A stretch of 64,000 bases of DNA from Pseudomonadota bacterium (lineage in GTDB: Bacteria > Desulfobacterota > Desulfarculia > Desulfarculales > Desulfarculaceae). A program made the translations under genes and the position numbers. Under the pieces are notes generated by a model. The model searched no databases and had not been told where the DNA came from. It worked only from the letters and a program-made list of their open reading frames with translations. The DNA lies in contig JAHIND010000017.1 of NCBI GenBank assembly GCA_018896025.1, positions 186,001 through 250,000 of the forward strand. Direction: 5' to 3'. Below are positions 51,669-59,384 of the stretch, one piece after another (the stretch's first letter is position 1; every line of letters begins with the position of its first letter).

Positions 51669-52520
51669 ATGGCCTCACCCATTCCGGGCCTCACGGTCCG
51701 GCCCATGACCCTGGACGAGGTGCAAAACCTGGCCGTGCCCTGGGCCGCCTCCGAGGGCTGGAACCCAGGCCTGAACGACGGGGCGGTGTTTTTCGCCACC
51801 GACCCCCAGGGATTTTTCGTGGCCGAGAGCCAGGGCCAGGCCTTGGGCTGCATCTCGGCGGTGAACTACGGCGACGCCTTCAGCTTTTTGGGCTTCTTTC
51901 TGGTGCGAGCCGAGATGCGCGGCCGGGGCATCGGCATGGCCATGAGCCAGGCTGCCCTGGCCCATGCCGGGGGGCGGGTCATGGGCTTGGACGGGGTGGT
52001 GGCCCAGCAGGACAACTACCGTTCCGCCGGATTCGAGCCGGCCTTCAAGAGCGTGCGCTACGCCCGGCCCGGCGGCGGGGAAGATCCCGGCGGGGCCATG
52101 GAGTTGGCCACCCTGCCCTGGGACATGGTGCTGGCCTATGACCTGGCCCATTTCCCGGCCCCGCGCCATGAGTTTTTGCGCGCCTGGCTGGCCATGCCCG
52201 GAGCCACGGCCCTGGGGATGATGGACAGCGGCGAGTTGGCGGGCTATGGGGTGATCCGGCCCTGCCGGGAGGGCTATAAAATCGGGCCCCTTTTCGCGGC
52301 CGGTCCCCAGGAGGCCCGCATCCTGTACCTGGCCCTGGCCTCTCGGGCCCAGGGGGAGACGGTGTACCTGGACACGCCCCACAACAACCCGGCGGCGGTG
52401 GAACTGGCCCGGGAACTGGGCATGGACGCAGTGTTTGAGACGGCGCGGATGTACAAGAACGGCAGGCCGCAGTGGTTGGCGGACGAGATATTTGGGATTA
52501 CGACGTTCGAGTTAGGCTGA
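51669..52520 (+). CDS. GNAT family N-acetyltransferase with YitH-type C-terminal domain
   Basis: This 283-residue protein has an N-terminal GNAT domain (LGFFLVRAEMRGRGIGMAMSQAALA) with the acetyl-CoA pyrophosphate loop RGRGIG at about 81-86. The C-terminal half (SGELAGYGVIRPCREGYKIGPLFA, VYLDTPHNNPAAVELARELGM) matches the second GNAT-like domain of YitH/HolE-type proteins. It starts 2 bp after the tautomerase stop. Substrate unknown. Confidence 0.87.
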   Translation: MASPIPGLTVRPMTLDEVQNLAVPWAASEGWNPGLNDGAVFFATDPQGFFVAESQGQALGCISAVNYGDAFSFLGFFLVRAEMRGRGIGMAMSQAALAHAGGRVMGLDGVVAQQDNYRSAGFEPAFKSVRYARPGGGEDPGGAMELATLPWDMVLAYDLAHFPAPRHEFLRAWLAMPGATALGMMDSGELAGYGVIRPCREGYKIGPLFAAGPQEARILYLALASRAQGETVYLDTPHNNPAAVELARELGMDAVFETARMYKNGRPQWLADEIFGITTFELG

Positions 52521-52533
52521 GGAGGGAAGATTA

Positions 52534-52890
52534 ATGCTGGTGCGCAACCTGGAGCATCCCGACACCCAACTGACCCGCTACCAGGCCCACGGCGGCGGGG
52601 TGGCCCACATGATCCTGGATGTGCGCCGCCACCTGGACACCCTCATGTTTCTGGCCCACGCCTCGGTACCACCGGGCAACAAGCTGGAGGGCCACGTGGA
52701 CCCCATGGAGGAGATCTACATCATTCAGAGCGGCAAGGGGATCATGCAGGTGGACGATGAGAAGCGCGAGGTGTTTCCCGGCGACGCCATTCACCTGCCC
52801 ATAGGCTCCTGGCACGAGCTTAGCAACCACGGCGAGGAGGAACTAACCATCCTGGTGGTCGCCGGGCTCATCCCCGGCCAGGAAGCTTAG
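52534..52890 (+). CDS. Cupin-domain protein
   Basis: This 118-residue single cupin has the metal motif HVDPMEEIYIIQSGKGIMQVDDEK (His, Glu) and the second motif PGDAIHLPIGSWHEL. Probably binds a metal and a small carboxylate. It ends 12 bp before the convergent LexA-like gene. Confidence 0.88.
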   Translation: MLVRNLEHPDTQLTRYQAHGGGVAHMILDVRRHLDTLMFLAHASVPPGNKLEGHVDPMEEIYIIQSGKGIMQVDDEKREVFPGDAIHLPIGSWHELSNHGEEELTILVVAGLIPGQEA

Positions 52891-52902
52891 CCCTGGACGG
52901 GC

Positions 52903-53340
52903 CTAATGGCGGCGGTAATGACGGATCAGCCCCGCCACCACCCCCAGCACCCGCACCTGGTCATGGCGCAGGACGATGGGCTCCATGGTGGGGTTGGCCG
53001 GTTCCAGGCGGATGCAGTCCGGCTCCAGATAGAACTTCTTGAGGGTGACGTCGCTCTCGTTGATCAGCGCCACCACGGTCTGGCCGTTTTCGGCGGTGTG
53101 GCGCTCCTCCACCACGATGACGTCGCCGGGGCGGATGTTTTCCTCGATCATGGAGTCGCCCTTTACCTCCAGGGCGAAGGTGCGGTAGCGGCCCAGCATG
53201 TCCTGGGGGATGGAAACGGTGCGGCTTTCGGCCACCGCCTCGATGGGCTGGCCCGCCTGCACCACTCCCAGAAGAGGCACCTCCACCTCGTCCAGCTCAA
53301 TCTCGCAGAAGCCCAAATCCTCCAAAGTTACACCCGCCAT
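52903..53340 (-). CDS. LexA-like S24 peptidase without HTH domain
   Basis: This 145-residue protein consists only of an S24 signal-peptidase-like domain. Self-cleavage site Ala29-Gly30 (VVQAGQP), catalytic Ser63 (KGDSMIE) and Lys101 (DVTLKKF) are all present, as in LexA/UmuD. The N-terminal ~70-residue DNA-binding domain of LexA is absent. AGGAGG 6 nt before the ATG at 53340 shows the gene is complete. Size is like UmuD, but no umuC follows. It may be a UmuD-like factor, a LexA-derived modulator, or a repressor partner. A good minus-strand promoter (TTGACA at 53402-53397, TATAGC) and inverted repeat ATACT...AGTAT lie just upstream. Confidence 0.85.
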   Translation of the reverse strand: MAGVTLEDLGFCEIELDEVEVPLLGVVQAGQPIEAVAESRTVSIPQDMLGRYRTFALEVKGDSMIEENIRPGDVIVVEERHTAENGQTVVALINESDVTLKKFYLEPDCIRLEPANPTMEPIVLRHDQVRVLGVVAGLIRHYRRH

Positions 53341-53344
53341 GGTC

Positions 53345-53402
53345 GCCTCCTGTTGATATACTTTCGCCTAGTATGCTATACACACGTAGGCGCTCTTGTC
53401 AA
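53345..53402 (-). promoter_or_regulatory. Promoter with inverted repeat for LexA-like gene
   Basis: On the minus strand TTGACA (53402-53397), 16-bp spacer and TATAGC give a sigma70-type promoter. An inverted repeat ATACT-TTCGCCT-AGTAT lies between promoter and start codon, a possible autoregulatory or LexA site. Confidence 0.5.
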
Positions 53403-53444
53403 CCCCGCAAGCGATGCTTTACCACCTGAAAGGCGGTTGTTATA

Positions 53445-54287
53445 GTGCCAAGCATGGTAGTAGACGCACACACCCATATCTTCCCGCCCGAGATGCTCTC
53501 CGACCGGGCCCGCTTCTGTGAGGGAGAGCCCGCCTTCGCGGCCATCTACGCCGATCCCAAGGCCCCCATGGTCACGGCCGAGGGCCTGGTGGCGGCCATG
53601 GACCAGGACCAGGTGGACGTGTCCTGGGCGGTGGGCTTCCCCTGGCTCAAGGAAGAGAACGCCCGCCTGCACAACGACTACCTCATGGCCTCGGTGGCCC
53701 AGTTCCCCGAGCGCCTGCGGGGTCTGGCCGCGGTGCACCCGCCCCAGGAGTGGGCCCGGCGCGAGGCCGAGCGGGCCCTGGCCGGGGGGCTGCACGGCCT
53801 GGGCGAGATCGCCTTTTACGACTCGGACCTTAACGTGAAGAGCCTGGCCCCCCTGTGCCGCCTTAGCGACGAGGCCGACCGGCCCATCCTGTTGCACACC
53901 AACGAGCCGGTGGGGCACAAATACCCCGGCAAGGCGCCCATGACCCTGGCCGCCCTGTACGACCTGGTGACCAACCACTGCAACACCAAGCTGATCCTGG
54001 CCCACATGGGCGGGGGCCTGTTCTTCTACGCCTGCCTCAAGCGCGAAGTATCCCAGGCCTTGGCCAATGTATGGCTGGACACGGCGGCAAGCCCGTTCCT
54101 TTACCGGCCCCGAGCCTATGCCCTGGCCATGGAGTTGATGGGCGACGACAAGGTGCTCATGGGCAGCGACTATCCCCTGCTGCCGGTGAAGCGCTACCGC
54201 CGCGAGCTGTCCGACCCCGAGGCTGGGCTGACCCACCGCCAGATAGAACTGGTCATGGGCCGCAACGCCACGTACCTGATTCCCTAA
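53445..54287 (+). CDS. Amidohydrolase family (ACMSD-like) metal hydrolase
   Basis: This 280-residue TIM-barrel protein begins VVDAHTHIFPPEML (HxH metal motif) and contains GLHGLGEIAFYDSDLN, LLHTNEPVGHKYPG, KLILAHMGGGLFFY and VLMGSDYPLLP, the usual metal ligands of amidohydrolase 2/ACMSD-type enzymes. It hydrolyses or decarboxylates a small carboxylic compound. The start may be GTG at 53445 or ATG at 53454; neither has a strong ribosome site. It is followed 3 bp later by the nuclease gene. Confidence 0.87.
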   Translation: MPSMVVDAHTHIFPPEMLSDRARFCEGEPAFAAIYADPKAPMVTAEGLVAAMDQDQVDVSWAVGFPWLKEENARLHNDYLMASVAQFPERLRGLAAVHPPQEWARREAERALAGGLHGLGEIAFYDSDLNVKSLAPLCRLSDEADRPILLHTNEPVGHKYPGKAPMTLAALYDLVTNHCNTKLILAHMGGGLFFYACLKREVSQALANVWLDTAASPFLYRPRAYALAMELMGDDKVLMGSDYPLLPVKRYRRELSDPEAGLTHRQIELVMGRNATYLIP

Positions 54288-54290
54288 GCC

Positions 54291-55544
54291 ATGAGCCCCA
54301 TGCGAATTTTATTAGCCGCCGACCTGCACCTGGGCGGACCCGTGGCCGAGCCGGACGCAGCCCTGACCGCCCAGGCGGCCCAGGCCCGCCACACCGTCTT
54401 GGAGCGCCTGGTGGAGCTTTCGCGCCGCCGGGAGGTGGGCTTGGTGCTCTTGCCCGGCGACGTGTTCCACGCTCCGGAGCCGCCCCTGGGGGCGGTGTTG
54501 GCCCTGCAAAAGGCCCTGGCCGCCTGGAGCGAGATGGGGGCCAAGGTGTTCATAGCGCCGGGCAACCACGACCCCTGGCTAGCGGGCGGCGTGTGGGCCT
54601 CTTGGCCCGCCGACGAGGGCCTGACCATCTTCGGCCCCGAGGCCCAGGGAGTGGAGCTGGCCGACCATGGCCTGTGGGTGGCGGGCATGGCCCACGCCAC
54701 GGACCGCGAGTCTCGGGACCTGTCCCGGCTCTTGCCCCCTCCCCCGCCGGGGCGCACCGGTTTGGCGGTGCTACATGCCAACATCGCCTCGGCCCCCAAG
54801 CCGGGAGAGCACGAGCCCTACGCCCCGGCCGTATTGCAGAACCTGCTCTCAGGCCCCTTTGCCCTGTGGGCCTTGGGGCATATCCACATCCCCCAGGAAC
54901 TGGGCAAGCACCCGAGGGTGCTCTACGCGGGCACGCCCCAGGGGGCCCACCTGGGCGAGACCGGCCCCAAGGGGGCTTGGCTGCTGGAGCTGAACGGTGG
55001 GGCCTTGAGCGCCGAATTCATCCCCCTGGCCCCGCTCATGTTCCACGACCTGCTGCTGGACGACCTCATGGGCCTGGCCAACCCGGCCGCCCTGGTGGCC
55101 AGGGTGCGTGAGGATATGCAGGCCCCTGCTTCGCCCTGGCCCCAGGAGCACTGCCTGCGCCTGAAGCTGGCCGGACCTTCGCCCCTGTGGCGGGTGCTGG
55201 GCCGGGAGACGCCTCAGGCCGTGGCCGCTTCCCTCAAGAGGGAGTTGGGCCTGGCCGGGCTGGTGCTGGACATGAACAGTCTGTGCCCCCCGGCCGACGC
55301 CCAGGCCCTGAGCGCCCGGCCCGACGTTTTGGGCCGCACCCTGGCCCTGATGGCCGAGGCGGAGGCCGACGACGAGGCCCTGGCCGCCCTGGAACAGGAG
55401 CTGGCCAAGTCCCTGCACCCGGACCAGCGCCGCCTGCCGCCCGAGGAGCGCCGCGCCTGGCTGCGGGGTCTGTTGGACGAGGCCCGCTCCCTGGCCCTGC
55501 GCGGCCTGTGGCAGGGCGGAGGGGAAAACAACGATGCGGCTTGA
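54291..55544 (+). CDS. SbcD-like DNA repair metallophosphatase
   Basis: This 417-residue calcineurin-like phosphoesterase has the motif order LLAADLHLGG, LLPGDVFH, APGNHDPW and ALGHIHIPQEL, typical of Mre11/SbcD/YhaO nucleases. The C-terminal region is helical. Its stop overlaps the start of the AAA/SbcC-like partner gene, as expected for the Mre11-Rad50 type complex. It probably has exonuclease or endonuclease activity on DNA ends. Confidence 0.93.
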   Translation: MSPMRILLAADLHLGGPVAEPDAALTAQAAQARHTVLERLVELSRRREVGLVLLPGDVFHAPEPPLGAVLALQKALAAWSEMGAKVFIAPGNHDPWLAGGVWASWPADEGLTIFGPEAQGVELADHGLWVAGMAHATDRESRDLSRLLPPPPPGRTGLAVLHANIASAPKPGEHEPYAPAVLQNLLSGPFALWALGHIHIPQELGKHPRVLYAGTPQGAHLGETGPKGAWLLELNGGALSAEFIPLAPLMFHDLLLDDLMGLANPAALVARVREDMQAPASPWPQEHCLRLKLAGPSPLWRVLGRETPQAVAASLKRELGLAGLVLDMNSLCPPADAQALSARPDVLGRTLALMAEAEADDEALAALEQELAKSLHPDQRRLPPEERRAWLRGLLDEARSLALRGLWQGGGENNDAA

Positions 55545-58176
55545 GCGCCTGAGCATAGGCGGCTTCGGCCGCTTGCCCGCCGGACGGGAGTTGAAGTTCG
55601 CGCCGGGGCTCAACCTGGTGCTGGCTCCCAACGAGCGGGGCAAGACCACCCTGAGCCAGCTAATCGCCGGGCTGTTCTACGGCTTCGGCCCCCGCCGGGG
55701 CGGGGTGCACCCCTCCCAGCCCTGGGCAGGCGGCGACACCGGCGGCGAGCTGATCTATCGCCTGGACTCGGGCCAGGTGTTCAAGCTGGCCCGCCACCTG
55801 GACAAGCGCGAGACGGTGACCCTGCGCGACCAGGCGGGCCGCGAGGTGACCTTGAACGGCAACCAGCCCGGCGATCTGCATTTGGGCCTGGGCCAGGGGT
55901 CTTTCCTCACGGTGGCCCGCATCGGGCTGGACGACTTGCAGCAGGCCCTTTACGCCGGGGGCGCGGGCAAGGAACTGGAGACTACCCGCCAGTGGCTCTC
56001 GGGCTACTTTTTCAGCGAGGCGGCCACCCGGGGCGAGGTGGCCAACCCGGTGAGCGTGCGCCAGGCCTGGAGCAACGAGCGGGAGAAGCTCTACGCCGAC
56101 GACCGCCGTAAGGGAGGCGAGAGCAAGCAGCTTACCGACCGCACCGCCCAGGCCACCGAGGCCCTGGCCGCGGCCCTGCAGCGGGAGGAGCAGGCCCGCC
56201 AGGCGCGGCGCGATCTGGAGGGCTTGGCCGCTCAGGAGCGGGAGCTGGCCGAGCGACGCCGCGCCGCCGCCCAGGCGGTGCAGGAGGCGGGCAAGCGCCT
56301 GGACCAGGCCAAGGCCCTGGCCCGGCGGGCGGGGCTCTTAGAACAAATTGATGATTTGACGCACCAGGGCCTGGCCACGGAACAGGACGAGGCCAAGGCC
56401 CGCGATCTGGTTGGTGAGGCCCAGGCCGCGCTGAAGCGGGCCCAGGCCGCCCAGGCCGAAGCAGAGCAGGCCCAGGCCAAGGCTGCGGAGCTGGTGCCCG
56501 GCGGCGAGCCGGAGCGCCTGGAAGCACGACTCCGCGCCTTGCAGGAGATGCGCTCCGAGCTGAACGCGGCCCACCGCATGCAGGAGGCGGCGGAAAGCGC
56601 CCTAGCCCGCCAGGCGCGGGCCATACGGGAGCAATGGGGCCTGGAAAGCGCGGCCCTGGCGGTCATCGACGGCCAACTCCCCTACCAGGTGGAGCGCCTG
56701 CGGGGCCAGGCCCAGGAGGCCGCCCAGTCCGCCGAGGAGGCCGGGCGCGCCCTGGAGGCCCTGCCCCAGCCGCCCGCCAAGCCGATGTGGTGGTTGGGCC
56801 TGGTGTTCATGGCTCTGGTGGCTGGTGGCAAGATCATGTTCTGGGCCTACCTGGCCCAGGTGCCCTGGTGGTCATGGACCCTGGGCGGCGGGCTGGCCGC
56901 GGGCGGCCTGGCCCTGCTGGGCTTCTGGCTGCACCGGCGCAAACAAAACAAGCTGGCCGGGCAGCGCAAAGCCGAGGCCCAGGCTGCCCTGGAACAGGCC
57001 CAAGCCAAGCAGGCCACGGCGGAGCAAGAACTGACCCAGACCGCCGAGAGCCTACCCCCCGCCCTGCGCCAGGCCGAGGCCCTGGCCTTGAGCCAAGCCC
57101 TGGCCGAGGCCCGCCGCCTGGAAGGCGAACGCGAGGCCCAGGCCCGTGAGCGGGCCGCCCTGGAACAAAAGCGCGAAGCCCTCTTGGCCCAGGCCAGACA
57201 GGCCGCGCCCCAGGCCACCGGCGGCATGGAAGCAGCCCTGGAGGAGATGCGCCAGCGGGCCCGCCAGGCCCAGGACGCCCTGGCCCATGCCCGCCGCCAG
57301 CAGGAGCAGGTGGTGCGGGAGCAAGACGCGGCCAACTCCCTGGAGCAGGAACTGGCCCGGCATCTGGCCACCCTTAACCTGGCCGACCTTCCGGCCCTGG
57401 CTCAGGCCAGAGAGCGCTCCCGCCTGGCGGACAAGCTGCGGGCGGCGGCGGCGGAGATAGAGCAAGGGATGGGGCCGTCCGCCCTGCTCAGCCCCCCGGC
57501 CCCGGAGACGGCGCAACAGGCCCTGGAGCAGGCCCGCGAGGCCCTGGCCGCCCTGGACCGCGAGATGCAGCTCCTGGCCGGACGCAAGGGCGAGTTGGCC
57601 AAAGAGTTGGAGCACCTGGGCAAGAGCGAACCCGCCGCCCAGGCCCAGGCCCGCTTGGAGGCCCTGGCCCAGGAGAAGGCCGACCTGGCCCGGCGGCACG
57701 ACGCCCTGCTGGTGGCCGAGACCCTGTTGGGCCGGGCTATGGAGGAGTTTCGCTTGGAGGCCCAGCCGGGCCTGCTCAAGAAGGCGGGGCGCTATCTGGC
57801 CATGGCCACTGACGGGGCCTATGAGTGGCTGGGCACCGACCTCTTCGAGGCTCCGGCCAAGGGCGAGCCGGAGATAAAGGCCCGCTCCGGCCCCGGCGCG
57901 CCAGAGCGCGAGATCGCGGCTTTGTCACGGGGCACCCGCGATCAGCTCTATTTGTGCTTGCGCCTGGCCTTGGCCCAGGAGATCACCGCCCAGGGCGAGC
58001 CCCTGCCCCTGATCCTGGACGACCCCTTGGTGAACTTCGACGCCCAACGCCTGGCCGCCACCCTGGCCATGCTCTGCCGGGTGGCCCAGGAGCGCCAGGT
58101 GATACTGCTCACCTGCCATCCCCACCAGGCGCGGCTGTTGGAAGAACGCTACGCCGTTAATCGGCTGGAAATTTAG
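55534..58176 (+). CDS. SbcC/YhaN-like SMC-type ATPase
   Basis: This 880-residue protein is an AAA/ABC-type ATPase with split domains. The N-terminal Walker A is APNERGKTT (about residues 31-39). Long coiled coils follow (~190-400 and 470-760, Ala/Glu/Gln-rich), and the C-terminal part has ALSRGTRDQLYLCLRLAL (signature) and LILDDPLVNFDAQRL (Walker B). Between the coils lie two transmembrane-like segments (about residues 416-468, WWLGLVFMALVAGGKIMFW), which is the YhaN arrangement rather than soluble SbcC. It works with the SbcD-like nuclease encoded upstream. Confidence 0.93.
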   Translation: MRLERLSIGGFGRLPAGRELKFAPGLNLVLAPNERGKTTLSQLIAGLFYGFGPRRGGVHPSQPWAGGDTGGELIYRLDSGQVFKLARHLDKRETVTLRDQAGREVTLNGNQPGDLHLGLGQGSFLTVARIGLDDLQQALYAGGAGKELETTRQWLSGYFFSEAATRGEVANPVSVRQAWSNEREKLYADDRRKGGESKQLTDRTAQATEALAAALQREEQARQARRDLEGLAAQERELAERRRAAAQAVQEAGKRLDQAKALARRAGLLEQIDDLTHQGLATEQDEAKARDLVGEAQAALKRAQAAQAEAEQAQAKAAELVPGGEPERLEARLRALQEMRSELNAAHRMQEAAESALARQARAIREQWGLESAALAVIDGQLPYQVERLRGQAQEAAQSAEEAGRALEALPQPPAKPMWWLGLVFMALVAGGKIMFWAYLAQVPWWSWTLGGGLAAGGLALLGFWLHRRKQNKLAGQRKAEAQAALEQAQAKQATAEQELTQTAESLPPALRQAEALALSQALAEARRLEGEREAQARERAALEQKREALLAQARQAAPQATGGMEAALEEMRQRARQAQDALAHARRQQEQVVREQDAANSLEQELARHLATLNLADLPALAQARERSRLADKLRAAAAEIEQGMGPSALLSPPAPETAQQALEQAREALAALDREMQLLAGRKGELAKELEHLGKSEPAAQAQARLEALAQEKADLARRHDALLVAETLLGRAMEEFRLEAQPGLLKKAGRYLAMATDGAYEWLGTDLFEAPAKGEPEIKARSGPGAPEREIAALSRGTRDQLYLCLRLALAQEITAQGEPLPLILDDPLVNFDAQRLAATLAMLCRVAQERQVILLTCHPHQARLLEERYAVNRLEI

Positions 58177-58190
58177 CTTGGGGATTCCCG

Positions 58191-59123
58191 CTAGGCGGGC
58201 AGGGTGCAAATAAGACGATCCTCTTCATCGACCTTCACCAGGCCCTTCTCCATCAGATAATCCAGGCTCTCTTGGAAGGTGGCCTCCATCTTGCCGCCAA
58301 AATACATGTCCACCGTCTCGGGAAACCAGGGCGAGGTGATGAGCATCTGCCACAACCCCTCGCGGTGCAGGGGTCCGCGCATCAGCAGCACGTAGAGCAT
58401 TATCTTGCGCACCTGATCCCAGGCCATGCGCTTGGGGTCCTGGAGGAAGGCGTCCACCCGTGCCAGGCAGGCCTCGATGGCCGCCGGGGCGTCGTTGATG
58501 ATGGGGCCGTGGCCGGGAAGAATCTTCTGCACCTTGAGGCGGCTGAGGCGTTCCAGGCTATCGCGCAGGCGGAAGGGCGCGTCCAGGCCCTCGATGCGCG
58601 GGGTGAGCACCCCGAAGTCGCCGCCCCACAGGGTGTCCGCGCTCACCAGCCAGCCGGTGTCCAGGCAATGCAGGGCGATCTGGCCCATGGCGTGGCCGGG
58701 GGTGTGCAGCACCAGCCAGTTCATTTCCCCCAGGGTAAGCACCTCGCCGTCGGTGAGCGAGTAATCGGTGGGAAAGAACTCGGCGTCCTGCTGGTAATAG
58801 CCCCACCAGGTGGCCCAGTCGTTGCGCTGGTCGATGAAATAGCGGTCCACCAGATGCAGGGCCACCTTGCAGCCCGAGCGGCGCTGGAACTCCGCGTTGC
58901 CCCCGATATGGTCGCAGTGGGTGTGGGTGTTGACGATCAGCTCCACCTGCTCGATGGACAGGCCGCACTGGGCGATGAGCGACTCGGTCTCGGCCACGTC
59001 GCGGATATAGCCGGTGTCGATCAGGGTGCGGGGCTTACCGGTGAACACCAGGTGGTTGCCGTTGAGCCAGCCGCGCTCGATAAAAAACAGCTCGTCGGTT
59101 ATGGCGGTGATGCGGGGGTCCAT
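58191..59123 (-). CDS. MBL-fold metallohydrolase
   Basis: This 310-residue MBL-fold hydrolase starts best at the ATG at 59123; a longer frame has no support. The metal motif is NTHTHCDH (His67, His69, Asp71, His72), followed by HTPGHAMGQIAL and SADTLWGGDFG, with a C-terminal helical domain (KRMAWDQVRKIMLYVLLM). Similar proteins act as thioesterase or lactonase-like hydrolases. It lies beside repeat copy C. Substrate unknown. Confidence 0.85.
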   Translation of the reverse strand: MDPRITAITDELFFIERGWLNGNHLVFTGKPRTLIDTGYIRDVAETESLIAQCGLSIEQVELIVNTHTHCDHIGGNAEFQRRSGCKVALHLVDRYFIDQRNDWATWWGYYQQDAEFFPTDYSLTDGEVLTLGEMNWLVLHTPGHAMGQIALHCLDTGWLVSADTLWGGDFGVLTPRIEGLDAPFRLRDSLERLSRLKVQKILPGHGPIINDAPAAIEACLARVDAFLQDPKRMAWDQVRKIMLYVLLMRGPLHREGLWQMLITSPWFPETVDMYFGGKMEATFQESLDYLMEKGLVKVDEEDRLICTLPA

Positions 59124-59239
59124 GTGCCTGCCGTTCGCTGAAAAATTAAAACGGACCGGCCACGCAGGGCCAGCCACCTTATTTTAACCCAAAGTGATCT
59201 TCTTGATTCTGGGTAAAACCGAAACCCGCGCTTTAAGTT

Positions 59240-59359
59240 CGGCACAGCCAGGCGGTCGCGGGCGAGGCGGCAGGTACGCGAGGGCCGGAGGTGTAGCTTA
59301 AGCTACATCGAGGCCCGAGCGCTGCCGACAACGAAGCCCCCGGCCGCCTGGCGCAGCCG
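59240..59359 (+). repeat. Dispersed palindromic repeat, copy C
   Basis: It starts CGGCACAGCCAGGCGG and ends GCCTGGCGCAGCCG. The central hairpin is TGTAGCTT-AAGCTACA. More diverged than A and B in the flanks. It lies between the MBL gene and nuoF. Confidence 0.8.
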
Positions 59360-59384
59360 GGGGCGTAATTAATCCAGCACCAAC

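Noticed and set aside
52534..52890. Second peptide-modification system around the cupin at 52.5 kb
   Set aside because: The neighbours are a GNAT protein and a LexA-like gene; no radical SAM gene or short Cys-rich frame is present.
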